DNA from: Glandiceps talaboti
Lineage: Eukaryota; Hemichordata; Enteropneusta; Spengelidae
Length of the DNA stretch: 64,000 bases
Direction: 5' to 3'
NCBI RefSeq assembly: GCF_964340395.1
Contig: NC_135561.1
Coordinates: forward strand, 9,019,732 to 9,083,731
Shown piece by piece: positions 26,632 through 39,700 of the stretch. The position numbers and the translations under genes were made by a program. The notes beneath the pieces are model-generated. The model did no database searches and was not told the DNA's origin. It saw nothing but the letters and a program-made list of their open reading frames with translations. Position 1 is the first letter of the stretch; each line of letters starts with the position of its first letter.

Positions 26632-28622
26632 CAGGGTCGTAGCCTGACCAAATTGCCGGGGGGCAGAGCTTTGTGTTGGTGCAATCATGCATTTAAAATT
26701 TAGAAAAATGTCTATTTTACATACATTTGCATACAATTTACATAATATCTATTTTAGCATACGCAATTAAATATCATATGTAAGACCAACGGGCAACCTA
26801 ACACATCATGTTGGGTAGGTAGGTAGAATTTCATTTTTTCACAATGCTTGACAAGGATAAAACAAACCATATATAATGATAGCAAAAAATTTCAGGTCGA
26901 GTATAGATAGAACTTATTCAGTCATCTTGATCATGTTGATACTATCTCTTGCAATTTGTCTGCATAGCTACAGTTAGGAAATGTACTCGATTTACGGTTA
27001 AAGAAATGTTGTAGCTCCTCTCACCCTCTCTTCTAAAAAAAATTTTAAGCCCGTCAAATGAAACTCAAGCATTAATTTAGCCACCCCTTCTGTCACCTAC
27101 ACTAAAGTGGAGATATAAAATTATGTGGTACAATATGATGCATTACAGTTATAGCCAAGTACAATAATACTCCGAACGAGATTACTTTCCAAAGGATGTG
27201 GATTTTACATGCATCAGGAGGTGTCTCTAATTAGCTCTAACTAACCTATACAGGGAGGTACTTAGCCAGACACCATCCATCTTGTTTTGGGAGAAAGACA
27301 ATTATCACCTTGATTGCTACTGATTGGAGAGACAACTCCAAAGGTGAAAAAATGAAAAAATAAGACAGTGTAGGAGGCCATTTAGAGGCATAAAATATCA
27401 AACCATAGACATGATTTAAAGTCTTTCAATCCTTGACAAAGCTGAAAGATATTTTGCGGATGTGCACTTGGTAAATGACTTCTCCTGAAGTTTAATTTGG
27501 TTTCAAAAAAATCCCGAATAAAGAGCAAAACATTTCAAGACTTTCAGACTTTGATGGCCCTATGACTGTTCAGCCCACTCCCATGGTCGTAAACGTTTGC
27601 TCAAATCTTTTTAGTGCACATTGGATATGCAACATCTTAATTTAATCTCAATTCATGCTTGTATGCATCAGCAGAGCCAAGTAAACCACTGTATAATATA
27701 TTATATAATTTGGAATAGACTCAAGTGTATATCTTTACATGTACTATTCAGAAAATATAAAGAAATATCCTTAATTTTGAAACAAATGCGAAACCCGCAT
27801 GAGGATATATTGCCCATCACCAAAATAAATATATGGGTAGGTTGAACAGCTTTTTCATTTTTCCTGGCCTAATGTCACATCTTTCAAAGTAGTTGCAAAA
27901 AGGATATCACATTCAAAGTAAAAAAACAAAAAAAAACTTTTATATAAAATAAAAAAAATGGATAGTGCTTTCTCAAATAAGTAACACAGCAAAATAATCA
28001 TTTTCTTTACCCTACTCCCAACACTTTTATGGCCCTCCTTTATGTTGGAACCCAAGGTGAACTCAGTGAATTCTCCTTGTCATTATCATTATAATGGAAA
28101 TAATTGAAGATTGGATTTTGATGTCGAAGGTACAGCTCTGTTTACAAATTCAGGGCCATTCTTCAACCATAGCAAAATGAATTGCGTAATAACGCTAGTG
28201 TCAATGCAATGAAATAATTATATCAAACAACATTTTAACCAAAGACAACGCCGAACACAATTATTGAAAGTGGATCTTTAAAGAGTGGATCTTAAATTGC
28301 GTACCTAGTTTAATAGTTTTTCAGGGCCACCAAATATTCTAAAAAGAGGTCTGGCGTTTTATCAGTAAATGTTTTAATATAATGAACAAGATGTAAATGA
28401 GGTCGAGTGCATCTTCAGAGTCACTGCATGCAACAGGCGACCTCACGACTTTTTCCGTCTTTTTTTTTTTGGAGTTTCACTCTCTGACATTATTGCGACT
28501 TGCTATCTTCAAATGAAGGAGACTTTCAAGACTACTGTTACTCGCGGAAAATGCACAGTGCATGTGAACTTTTTTTGTACTTTCCCGCACAAAGAATTTT
28601 TAAAAGTTACAATTTTTAACTT
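26632..28622 (-). mobile_element. Dispersed element, copy C (reversed, truncated)
   Basis: Begins with CAGGGTCGTAGCCTGACC, the reverse complement of the right end of copies A and B, and follows them in reverse. Similarity stops near 28622, about 260 bp short of where copy A would end, so the CCGTAGCCTGCGG end is missing. Confidence 0.78.
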
Positions 28623-28732
28623 GACAGAAATATTTTCTGATTAAAAGGTGACAATTTTTCATTAAATTCTTTTTTTGAATTCTCAACTCACCTTGCTAAT
28701 TTACATACAAGTCTGAGCTCAGGGACTAAACT

Positions 28733-28841
28733 CGTCATCGCAAACCACCGCCTCTTTTCAAGCACTGTCCAAAACTCGCCGTCAATAGGCTCATTATTTC
28801 GCAGTGTCGTTGAAGAAATAACAGTTCTAGTTTGCGAGAAT
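28733..28841. mobile_element. Roughly 105-bp MITE-like element, copy 1, with 9-bp target duplication
   Basis: Ends CGTCATCGCAAACC and GTTTGCGAGAAT are inverted repeats. GACTAAACT occurs on both sides (28724-28732 and 28842-28850). Same family as 39690, 50531 and 62247. Confidence 0.75.
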
Positions 28842-29305
28842 GACTAAACTTGACAAGTTAATTGCTTATTTTTGTTGAAATACGAGAAGCAGAAATGTCG
28901 ACGGCCATGAAACTCTCTAAACATAGCATCGTTTTCAATTAATATGCAACTTTTAGTTCATCTTTTTGAATTCTAAACTTGAAGGATTTCACCGCATCCT
29001 TTGAGAATGATTATTATTTCTAAAAATAAGGAACATTGAATGCGTATATCCTTGTGGAGCTGTTAATTCAATTGTCCAATTGTAATTTTATTTTATTTTT
29101 TTTGATAGCTAGCTATTTTATCTTGTTTCCGGCAATCAAATGATATATTGGTTCAAAAGAAGAAAGAGATGCGTTTAAAACATATTACTTTTATGGTTGG
29201 ACATATTCTTTAATTTAGTGAGTTAGTGAGATGATGATGTACAAGGTACAAAAAATACGTAGTTCTTAAAACTATGACATACATTGATTAAGGCCATGAT
29301 GGTGT

Positions 29306-29308
29306 GTG

Positions 29309-29407
<99 letters not shown>

Positions 29408-29515
29408 GACAGACAGAGAGAGCGAGCGAGAGAGAGAGAGAGAGGAGGGAGGGAGGGAGGGAGAGAGAGAGGAGGGAGAGAGGGAGGGGGGAGAGTGTGT
29501 CTGTCTGTCTGTCTG
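29306..29515. repeat. Compound (GT)/(GA)/(GACA)/(GGGA) microsatellite
   Basis: About 210 bp of purine-rich low-complexity sequence. The frames over it are artefacts. Confidence 0.95.
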
Positions 29516-29519
29516 CTAT

Positions 29520-30830
29520 GGCCATACAATTTAAATTCTGTGTTTTACTTGGTTAAAAACTGTTGTTTGAAAATAGTAAATGTATGTGTACATGTTAGGG
29601 ATACTTTCGTGTCATAATCACTGTGAATGGCTTAGAGAAGAAATCTCTGAATCATGTTTTATCAAAGTTCCCAAATTTCAGCAATAAACGATAATTTTCT
29701 GTCAGATATGCACTCGTGGGTTCGTAATCATACAATCAATGACTTTTGGCAACTTTTTATATTATTGCCATGGAGGGCGTCAATATTTTTTAATCATTTC
29801 GCAAGATGGAAGCAATATAGTGTCGGTTGAGTCATGAGAAACAGCATTAAGTACGTATTTCATGGATTACAGGGGATAGTAAAGAAGTGATTACAAAATA
29901 CAATGGACATCAAATCACGATTTTTACAATATTTATTTCCAAGTTTTACAGATTATGAAAAGATGAAAAGAAGCAATCGAGAGTTCTATTAACCCAGCCT
30001 TATTACAAGAGGAAAGAACAAACTAATATATAACACAGTGAGAGTGAGTATGTTTCTGAAAAACAACCACTTTGTACTGTATATTTGCATATAACATGGG
30101 GAGGAAAAGGGGGCGATAATTATGACTGTGGCAAGCCAACTTTCAACTTACTAGGATAGATACAATCTAAAGATATTAGTCTAAAATGTTTATATACACT
30201 ATCTATTACCACTGACGTAATTATATTCAGTACAGCTGTGTTGTTGATAGCTAGTTTTTTTCTCAAGTGATGCTACATTCAACCTCATTTCTAACTTTCA
30301 GCATTTCACTCTCTTGATTTTTAGGCGATTAAAATCCGTGCAATCAAGGCAACACTATCACCCCACTTGTGTAATCTACCACATTGAACAAATAACTTTA
30401 GTCTGTGTCTATCATAGTCAGCTGAAAGTTAGCTTTGCACAGTAAATGTTAAGATTTAATATTCATTGTCCCTAAATAATAACAGGTTATAAACAAACCC
30501 ATAAAAAATCCTCAGAAAATCTATACAAGTATTTCCATTATAAAATACCCATCTACAAAAATAGATATAAACAAGTTTTTGAATAAATATTCCAATTCAA
30601 TCTATTATCCAAGAAATTAACCCTGATTTTATGTAAAACACCCCCTTTTTTATGTACAGTGGACTAATGAACATAGGAAATCATTCAGCTGTACTATTTT
30701 CAATATTTAAAAAGTGATGAATTACAAGTAAAAGTACATGTTCAATAATTTATGAAGTATTTGGGTTTGATGTGTATACTATGTGTATACTATGTAGTGG
30801 TTGGGCAGAAGATCTTCACAAGCAGGCACT
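29520..30830. other. Intergenic sequence without a recognised feature
   Basis: AT-rich, non-repetitive, no coding potential seen. Confidence 0.45.
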
Positions 30831-30832
30831 TT

Positions 30833-31165
30833 TTAAAGGGGTGCACCACTCCATGAAATAAAGGTATTTTCACAAACCTGGGATTCAGGAGAGTCATTTC
30901 ATGATTTTACATCACCAACGTTATGCATGATTTCAGAGAAATGCCAATTTGAATTTCAGTCTCATTTGGGGGATTTTTGCTATGAGATACATTGCCTCAT
31001 GGGAGTTAGCAGAAATGCATATACAGTAGGTGAACAATGAATATTCATGGCATTTACACAAGATAATATGCACTTAGAGAATGCCCCAATATCATTTACT
31101 TTTCACAATTTATGTGTAATATTTGCATCATGTAAACATTAAAATACTCCAAAACTCATATTAGA
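30833..31165. mobile_element. AGGGG-end MITE-like element, copy 1 (right end lost)
   Basis: Begins TTAAAGGGGTGCACCACTCC and shares the following AAATAAAGGTATTTTCAxAAAC and the internal TGAACAATGAATATTCATG palindrome with the copies at 34674, 44221 and 49849. The right CCCCTTTAA end is not found. Confidence 0.6.
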
Positions 31166-31611
31166 CATTATTCCCCAATACTTTTCTTCCTTCAGCCAAG
31201 GAAAATACGAGTGACCTAAGGAGCCTTGTCACTACGAGATGCTAGACAAGTAGTGATAAAACCCTTACTTCACGAGTATTTTCCAGCTGAATGAAGAAAA
31301 ATATTGGAGAATAACATAATTATACTAGTGCCAGTAATATCAAAGAAAAACCGGTGAAAGTACATTTTTTGTAATGATAATTATGAACGTTACTTCGAAC
31401 ACAGCAGAACTAGTGACGTTGACACGAGTGGTCATGACGTAGAACAACCAGGGTATAAATTCTATATTTTTTTGTTCAACTCGGCTTGTGTATGGTATAA
31501 TCATTCCTACTGACTGTGTTACCCGTTTAATACAACTGATCAGCAAAGAAAAACAAAAGGAGCAACAACAAAAATTGATATAAAGAAACACATTCCTTTA
31601 TATCTTGTAGT

Positions 31612-31680
31612 TTCTAGTTTACAGTTTCTAGTTTACAGTTTCTAATGTACAGTTTCTAGTTTACATTTTCTAGAATACAT
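31612..31680. repeat. 16-bp tandem repeat
   Basis: Four to five copies of TTTCTAGTTTACAGTT-type units. Confidence 0.85.
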
Positions 31681-31974
31681 AAAAAAAGACCAACAGTATT
31701 GATGATATGAGGTTACTTGGTCCAATTTGCATTATACAAGTTTAATTGTTTTCACCTGCACTGTCTAAACTCAACATAAATATAACAGCCATTATAGTAA
31801 ATCAACAAGGAGTGGGACTTTACCGCTAAAACTTATATTCGAAATATTCTTGTCTTCCTAAAACTTTTTGGCACAACTAAATTTCTTTTAGAATGAAATG
31901 ATAATATTTTTTTAATGTTAAACAGTGGCTTTATGATATCAAGATCATTTGAGTCCTTTACAAGGTTCCTCCTG

Positions 31975-32913
31975 ATTGGCTGTGAAGCCTTCAGAAAGTT
32001 CCTACTCATTCGCTGATGTGAAGCCTTTGAAGGTTCCTATTAATTGAGTGGTGTGAAGCCTTTGAACGTTCCTATTGATTGGCTGATGCACAGGTGTGAA
32101 GACCTCAGAGGTTCCTACTGATTGGCTGATGTGAAGCCTTTGAACATTCATACCGATTGGCTGATGTGAAGCCTTTGAACATTCCTACTGATTGGCTGAT
32201 GTGAAGCCTTTGAACATTTATACCGATTGGCTGATGTGAAGCCTTTGGACATTCATACTGATTGGCTGATGTGAAGCCTTTGAACATTCCTACCGATTGG
32301 CTGATGTGAAGCCTTTGAACATTCCTACCGATTGGCTGATGTGAAGCCTTTGAACATTCCTACCGATTGGCTGATGTGAAGCCTTTGAACATTCATACCG
32401 ATTGGCTGATGTGAAGCCTTTGAACATTCCTACCGATTGGCTGATGTGAAGCCTTTGAACATTCCTACCGATTGGCTGATGTGAAGCCTTTGAACATTCA
32501 TACCGATTGGCTGATGTGAAGCCTTTGAACATTCCTACCGATTGGCTGATGTGAAGCCTTTGAACATTTCTACCGATTGGCTGTTGTGAAGCCTTTGAAC
32601 ATTCATACCGATTGGCTGATGTGAAGCCTTTGAACATTCATACCGATTGGCTGATGTGAAGCCTTTGAACATTCCTACCGATTGGCTAATGTGAAGCCTT
32701 TGAACATTCCTACTGATTGGCTGATGTGAAGCCTTTGAACATTCATACCGATTGGCTGATGTGAAGCCTTTGAACATTCCTACCGATTGGCTGATGTGAA
32801 GCCTTTGAACATTCATACCGATTGGCTGATGTGAAGCTTTTGAACATTCCTACTGATTGGCTGATGTGAAGCCTTTGAATATTCCTACTGATTGGCTGAT
32901 GTGAAGCCTTTGG
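31975..32913. repeat. 35-bp minisatellite (about 26 copies)
   Basis: The unit contains GATTGGCTGATGTGAAGCCT and TTGAACATTCCTACC. The left edge is more diverged. It lies just downstream of the ABHD13 3' end. The period of 35 cycles through all three frames and happens to stay open on the minus strand, giving a 35-residue peptide period, with no sign of a gene. Confidence 0.95.
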
Positions 32914-33019
32914 TAAGTTCTTCCTGAACTACACATATTATTCTAATAATTGACAATACATACAGAACCTTTCAAAGGCTTCACAATATACCATCAATTT
33001 TGAAGATCAGTACACTATG

Positions 33020-33499
33020 TAATTTTCATACATAATCTCATAAGTTGCTGTTTCTACTATCACTGAGCCATCCACCATGTGTGCAGTATCCATTCTTGGT
33101 TATCAAGAGAGGCGGGTGAGAGCGAGGATAGGTGGGGTGGGGGTGTGGGGGTGTGGGGGTGTGGGGTCTAAACCATTTCATAAGTTGTTGTTTCCATCAT
33201 CACTCACCCCTCTGTGTTGTATCCATTCTTTGTCATCATGAAAGAAGGGTGAGAGAGAGGAAGGGTGAGAGCTAAACCATTTCATAAGTTGTTCTTTCCA
33301 ATATCACTCAACCCTCTGTTGTATATATGTAGTATTCATTCTTGTTATCATGGGAGGATTTGGGGGGTGAGAGTGAAGGATGGAGGGTGTTTGATGAGAT
33401 GGGATGGTACTAAACTGTTTCGTAAGTTGCTGTTTCAACTATGACTGACCCCTCTGTTGGGCGTGTTGTATCCATTCTTGGTCCCTGAGTTTTGGTAAC
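33020..33499. repeat. Tandem repeat of about 105-145 bp that includes the last ABHD13 exon
   Basis: Four units carry TTTCRTAAGTTGxTGTTTC followed by CCCTCTGT and GTATCCATTCTTGGT, near 33030, 33173, 33281 and 33410. The unit at 33410-33499 is the coding exon. The others lie in its 3' flank, and two of them retain the CTAAAC (stop) position. Spacers contain G-rich GGGTGAGAG sequence. Confidence 0.85.
33410..33499 (-). CDS. ABHD13: ABHD13 exon 7: C-terminal tail and stop
   Basis: The acceptor CTTCTCCAG precedes GTTACC. It encodes 29 residues and a TAG stop. The tail is not conserved in the family beyond its first residues. This exon is itself one unit of a tandem repeat that continues downstream to about 33020. 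Confidence 0.85.
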   Translation of the reverse strand, partial: VTKTQGPRMDTTRPTEGSVIVETATYETV

Positions 33500-33708
33500 C
33501 TGGAGAAGACAGAAGAGACAATACTTTAATGTTTTGACTACATGTATGTGGTCAAAGTAATATACACTATAAAGTATGTCTCCTTTGTATATGTAAGTAA
33601 AGTGTGATAATCTTGTACAGTTAGAAATACCTTTACATCATATGGTGAAATATGTTCACTATCACTCTCACACACACACAAACACACACACACACAAACA
33701 CACACACA

Positions 33709-33750
<42 letters not shown>

Positions 33751-36700
33751 CCCCCTACCTTGTATATGTCTCCTGTCATCAGTAACTTACCTCGTTAACA
33801 AAGAGACATATGGTCTCAAAGTATCCATCACTCTGCCATGTTTCATTATGTGTTCCATTTTCAAATTTCACAAGTCGTTTACCTATTGCTCCTGAGGCCT
33901 ACAGTTATTAAAAGAGAAATAAATACTACTTACACTCCAAACCAAAAACATTGTTGAATATGCAAATGAGTGTGCAAGTGTTCTCTACTCACAAATCACA
34001 TGAACGCAGTTATATTTTTTATGAAATTAGTTTTGGATAAATGTATGTCATCATACAGAACCACATCACATGTGAATGCCAGTGTGGGTACTCAGGATAC
34101 GTGTGCACTCGTGTTTGTGGTGTGTTCTGCTTCACTTTCCTAATCACCTTCCTCACTGAAGTACGACTGCAGATAAAACTGCAAGCACCCATGCATATAA
34201 CCTCCATTGTCATGTGGTTCATTGTGATGTGTAGTGGTCAAAAAATAAAGAGGTGTCTGGAATAATTTGCAGAAATGACAGAATTAGCAATGCAGAAATG
34301 ACACAAACTATCCTAATGCAGAACATTACATTGTGTTCAGGTTATCAGAAAAGAAAGAAGATTGCATAGTTTGCCACTGGGGGCGCTAGCATATATTGTT
34401 ATGGGAGTACACACATACCTGAAATAACGCTTGCATCATTCTTGGTGGTATAAGTTCATCTTGCATCCCTGACAAAAATAATGTTGGTGCTTTCACACGT
34501 GGAATCTTTTTCATACTTAAATACTGAAGTATAAAAACAAAATAATGCTGTCATTTGAGGGAACTTTCTGGAGGGTCATTATCAGAGTTATGTTTCACCT
34601 TTGTCCTTGAGTTTGATTTGTCTTAAATACTTTACAATAGTATGAAGCTACTGATAGTTATCCATTTCATTAAAGGGGTTTGCCACTCCAGGAAATAACG
34701 ACATTTTCATAAACTATGGGTTTATAGAGAGTCATTTTATGACGTTACATCATTTACAATTACTTGCGATTTCAGAGGACATCAAGTTGATCTTATGCGT
34801 TTATACTAGGTATCCTTGTTGTGGGCCTTTGAATCATGTGTGAAATACTACATTCATGGTTGAACAATGAATATTCATGAGATGTTTTACACTGAAGGGA
34901 ATAGGCACTTAGGAGTCATGAATATTCATTGTTCAACCATGAATATATTATAAAATTTGTTTATAAAGTTTATGGAGATGTTTCTGTTTCTTGGTGTGGC
35001 ATTCCCCTTTAAAATCATAGCCACTAGAAACAATGGAAGTGCATTTCTTTACAAAAAAATAGTGCTTCATGTGGACTTAGGGTGTCGAATGATAAGTAAA
35101 TACAGAATTTATCAAACGTCAAACATCTTTCCTATGTACACATTGCGATAAAAGGTAGACAACATTTTCACCATTTGAACTACAGCAGAAATATCGAAGG
35201 GACCGCTGAAAGACTTTGTATCATACACATTTTATGTTCCCCAAGAACAATTTAGATAGATAAGAAACAGGCTTCCCACAGACCAGTCACGACAAATATA
35301 AACAATACCATCCGGTCCCAACTGATACACAGACACACACAAAGTCCTTGGAACAAAGAAGCTTTTTAATGACATCACATTGCAGGCTTAGATTTTGACA
35401 CATACCAATTGATGATAGCAAGAATTTGAGTCTGCTTGCATAGTTCCCGTGATGACGTGTGTACACATACAGTGTTTGCTTGTCAGCAGGAATGTGGTGT
35501 TGCTTATATTTGTAATAACTTGTCTGTGGAAAGCCTGTTTGTTATCTATCTAAATTGTTCTTGGGAACATAAAATGTGTATGATATGCACAGTCTTTTGG
35601 CGACCCTTAGATTTTTCTGCTGTAAATATCATAATTTGCATCTTGTAGCTTTTTCTATAAAACTGAATTTTAAAAAAAAAGAGGGCACGACCTTCTTTCC
35701 AAATGTCAACTTTGACATAAAGTATATATATTAGCTTCGTTGGTTGTATAGCTTGAATCTTCCAAACAAAATCGTTAAAAGGAACTATGCAGCTGTTTGT
35801 CTCACGTGAAAAATCTCTCCAAAAGATTTAGCTTTCTCTTTGCAATCTAACTTTAATCTTAAAACATACAAAAGACATTCAGATTACCTTATTTTTATGA
35901 CACCAAAGTGGCAACCATTTCAAAACAGGAACATTAAAAATAATATTTGCAACATCAGGAATACTTGTAAATGTATTTTCAACAATAAGTGCACACAGTT
36001 GATCTCTGTATTCTGGCTCTGATGCTAGGTTGATAGCAACACCGCCCCCTAGTGACCGACCAAACAGTATTAGTTTGCTTGGGTTTATATCACTCCTCTT
36101 TGAAAGGTAGTCAACGGCGGCTTGTGCGTCTTTATAAAAGCCTGAAAAGGAAAAGCGTGCAGTAAGAAGGATGGTCAGTGAATAGATAGCATTTTAAGTT
36201 TTACAATTGTTACCCCTGACACGGATCAATGATGGCACAACAGCCCTTATGCTTCAACAACTCTCTGGTGAGCATACAATCCATTGCAGCCACTACGCAC
36301 ATAGGATTAAAACATTCACCGTGCAACCTCTATCTTACCAGGTCCCCAATTATACAGCTGGGTGGACTGAGGCACAAGTGTGGTTCATGTCTTGCCCAAG
36401 GACTTTAGCCAATCAGAAGCAAATGGTGGCAGCGAGGCTCAAACATGCAAGCTCCAGATAAATGTTGACAAACAGCATGAAAAGTCAGGAGACATACATG
36501 TAAGATGGTAAATTATCAACTTAGAATCCGTGAAGCTAAACACTATCTCTTGTTTTGGTAACATATTTACGTTCCATCAATTATTTGTTTGCCGTCCTTG
36601 GATTTCTCCAAAACCTACCAGACAGACAGTGGGAAAAAACAAACACAGAAAAAAACACAATGCTAGCATTTCATGTAAAATTGACTTGCTGTTGATTCAT

Positions 36701-39700
36701 TTTCTGTCTGTACCTAAATCTAATATCATCACTAGGCAAAGCCCATAAGCTCATGCAGATTAGATTCATTTGTGACTGGCTGCCTCACGATGATATTGTA
36801 GATAGCGCCCTCTGTGTGGAGAATGCATATATTATATAGAATGTGCATGCGTAGTCATTGCGCCACAATGCATCCTTGGGTAAAACCACCAAAAAAACAT
36901 TGCATAGTATGTAGGACGCACATGCGTACCAGTTCCTGAGCCGATTTGCGGCTGTGCGCAAACTATTGCACTGGTGAAATATAAATGTCAAGGTCCAAAT
37001 TTTGATTGTTTTAAGCAACTAGTTAGAAATATGTGTGGTTATTGTGAAGATATTTGAAGAGTCTTTCCATTCACAACAGTATGAAATACAGCCTTACACG
37101 GAAATTTTGAGCAAAACTAAATGTGTTTGTTTTTTTCGGACGGCAACCAAAGAATTTGAATTGATGGTACCTTACCTTCTTCACTAGGGGAGCCTTCACT
37201 TTTTCCGAATCCCCTGTATTCCACCAGTAGTACATTGCATCCACAAAATGAATGAAGGGCTTGTGAGTTGAGGAGTCTAATGATTAAAAAATAGTAAGAC
37301 ATATAAAAAGACTACACGAGCACATTCTACAAAATACATCATTCACTTTGTTACACTTCAAGATATTTTGACTGCTATTACTTAATTTACAACAAATATT
37401 AGGAGTGTGTCTTTTTTTGTGAAACACAAAATATTACCACTGTTTCCCTGGAATGATGTCCCGTTCTACAGTACAATATGGCTCTTTGTAGCCTGGAGTC
37501 CATACTGTCCTGTTCTACAATATAGCATGGCTATTTGTAGCCTGGAATCCATACTGTCCTGTTCTACAGTATAGCATGGCTATTTGTAGCCTGGAATCCA
37601 TACTGTCCTGTTCTACAGTATAGTATGGCTATTTGTAGCCTGGAATCCATACTGTCCTGTTCTACAATATAGCATGGCTATTTGTAGCCTGGAATCCATA
37701 CTGTCCTGTTCTACAATATAGCATGGCTATTTGTAGCCTGGAATCCATACTGTCCTGTTCTACAATATAGCATGGCTATTTGTAGCCTTGAATCCATACT
37801 GTCCTGTTCTATAGTATAGCATGGCTATTTGTAGCCTTGAATCCATACTGTCCTGTTCTACAGTAAAGCATGGCTATTTGTAGACTGTCGACAGTCGCTC
37901 GCGCCTTTTTTTCCTCCGTTTTATCTAAACTCCGATCCGGCGCAACACTAGTCTAATCGCAAACTGATATCGAGGGCCGAAGGCTCGGGCCTTCGGCCTT
38001 CAACCATTCGGGCCTTCGGCCCTCAATATCAGTTTGCGATTATACTAGTGTTGCGCCAGATCGGAGTTTAGATAAAACATAGGAAAAAAAGGCGCGAGCG
38101 ACTGTCGACAGTCTAGGCTATTTGTAGCCTGGAATCCATACTGTCCTGTTCTACAGTATAGCATGGCTATTTGTAGCCTGGAATCCATACTGTCCTGTTT
38201 TACAATATAGCATGGCTATTTGTAACCTGGAATCCATTCTGTCCTGTTTTACAATATAGCATGGCTATTTGTAGCCTGGAATCCATTCTTTCCTGTTCTA
38301 CAGTATGGCATGGCTATTTGTAGCCTGGAATCCATACTGTCCTGTTCTACAGTATAGCATGGCTATTTGTACCTGGAATCCATACTGTCCTGTTCTACAG
38401 TATAGCATGGCTCTTTGTAGCCTGGAATCCATACTGTCCTGTTCTACAGTATAGCATGGCTATTTGTAGCCTGGAATCCATACTTTCCTGTTCTACAGTA
38501 TAGCATGGCTATTTGGAGCCTGGAATCCATACTGTCCTGTTCTATAGTATAGTATAGCATGGCTATTTGGAGCCTGGAATCCATACTGTCCTGTTATACA
38601 GTATAGCATGGCTATTTGGAGCCTGGAATCCATACTGTCCTGTTCTATAGTATAGCATGGCTATTTGGAGCCTGGAATCCATACTGTCCTGTTATACAGT
38701 ATAGCATGGCTATTTGTAGCCTGGAATCCATTCTGTCCTGTTCTACAGTATAGCATGGCTATTTGTAGCCTGGAATCCATACTGTCCTGTTCTCTAGTGT
38801 AGTATAGCACAGCTATTTGTAGTCTGGAATCCATACTGTACCAGAAATTCATGCTATATTGTTCGACATCAAGTTAACTGTGTTACAGCTAAGATTGATG
38901 GAAAGATATATCAACATTTGTTTATACATTCAGTTTTCTTGTGTAAAACTAACAGGACTGATAATCTATTGTTGAAGTTTATGAACCATTTCACGGCCTT
39001 CTGTAAAAATCTCTGTGCAATGTATTTTTCAAAGGAAAGGGAAAAACTTGATAACATACCTATGCCCGATATTACCAGCATTGCCATGGAAGAATACAAT
39101 TGTAGGAGCAAGTGCTATCACCTCAGCTCTCTGTTTTAAAAGTATTGCATTAATTTTAACACCATCATTTGTAGTAATAAATAGATTTTCATAAGGCACT
39201 CCGAAGACATGCGGAGACATGACATACATCCTTGAAGATTCTGGTTGGTCAGGATAGTACAGGAGACCGTCTTGGTAATTATATACAATACCTGTCAAGG
39301 AAAATACAGGTAATAATAATACTAATTATAGAACTTTAACATTTGAGTTATTGATTGTGTTTGTATTTCAGTGTTAGATTATTTATAATTAAAGGAAAGC
39401 TATGGATCCAAACTAAGCCTTTATTAGGCTGTAAACAAAAACTGGAATACTGATACATGAAAAAAAAAACGACAAAAAAAAAACCTCCCTTCCTTCCTTC
39501 AAAAGGAAGCATGTCTGTCCTTCAACAGTCTGAACGGAGCTAACCATTTCCCATATATCACCTAAGTTTTCAGCCGCGTTTTGGATGAAAAATTTTAATG
39601 AGAATAAAAATGGCGACTGTCTTGGCAGTAGAAGGTCAAGTTCAATCTGACACAAATATGAAGCTAAATCTACTTACATACTATATTTCCATCGTCGCAA

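Noticed and set aside
31975-32913. Regularly spaced 35-bp repeats that look like a CRISPR array or a repetitive protein gene
   Set aside because: There are no unique spacers: units are contiguous and nearly identical. The genome is animal. The open minus-strand frame comes from a stop-free 35-bp unit.
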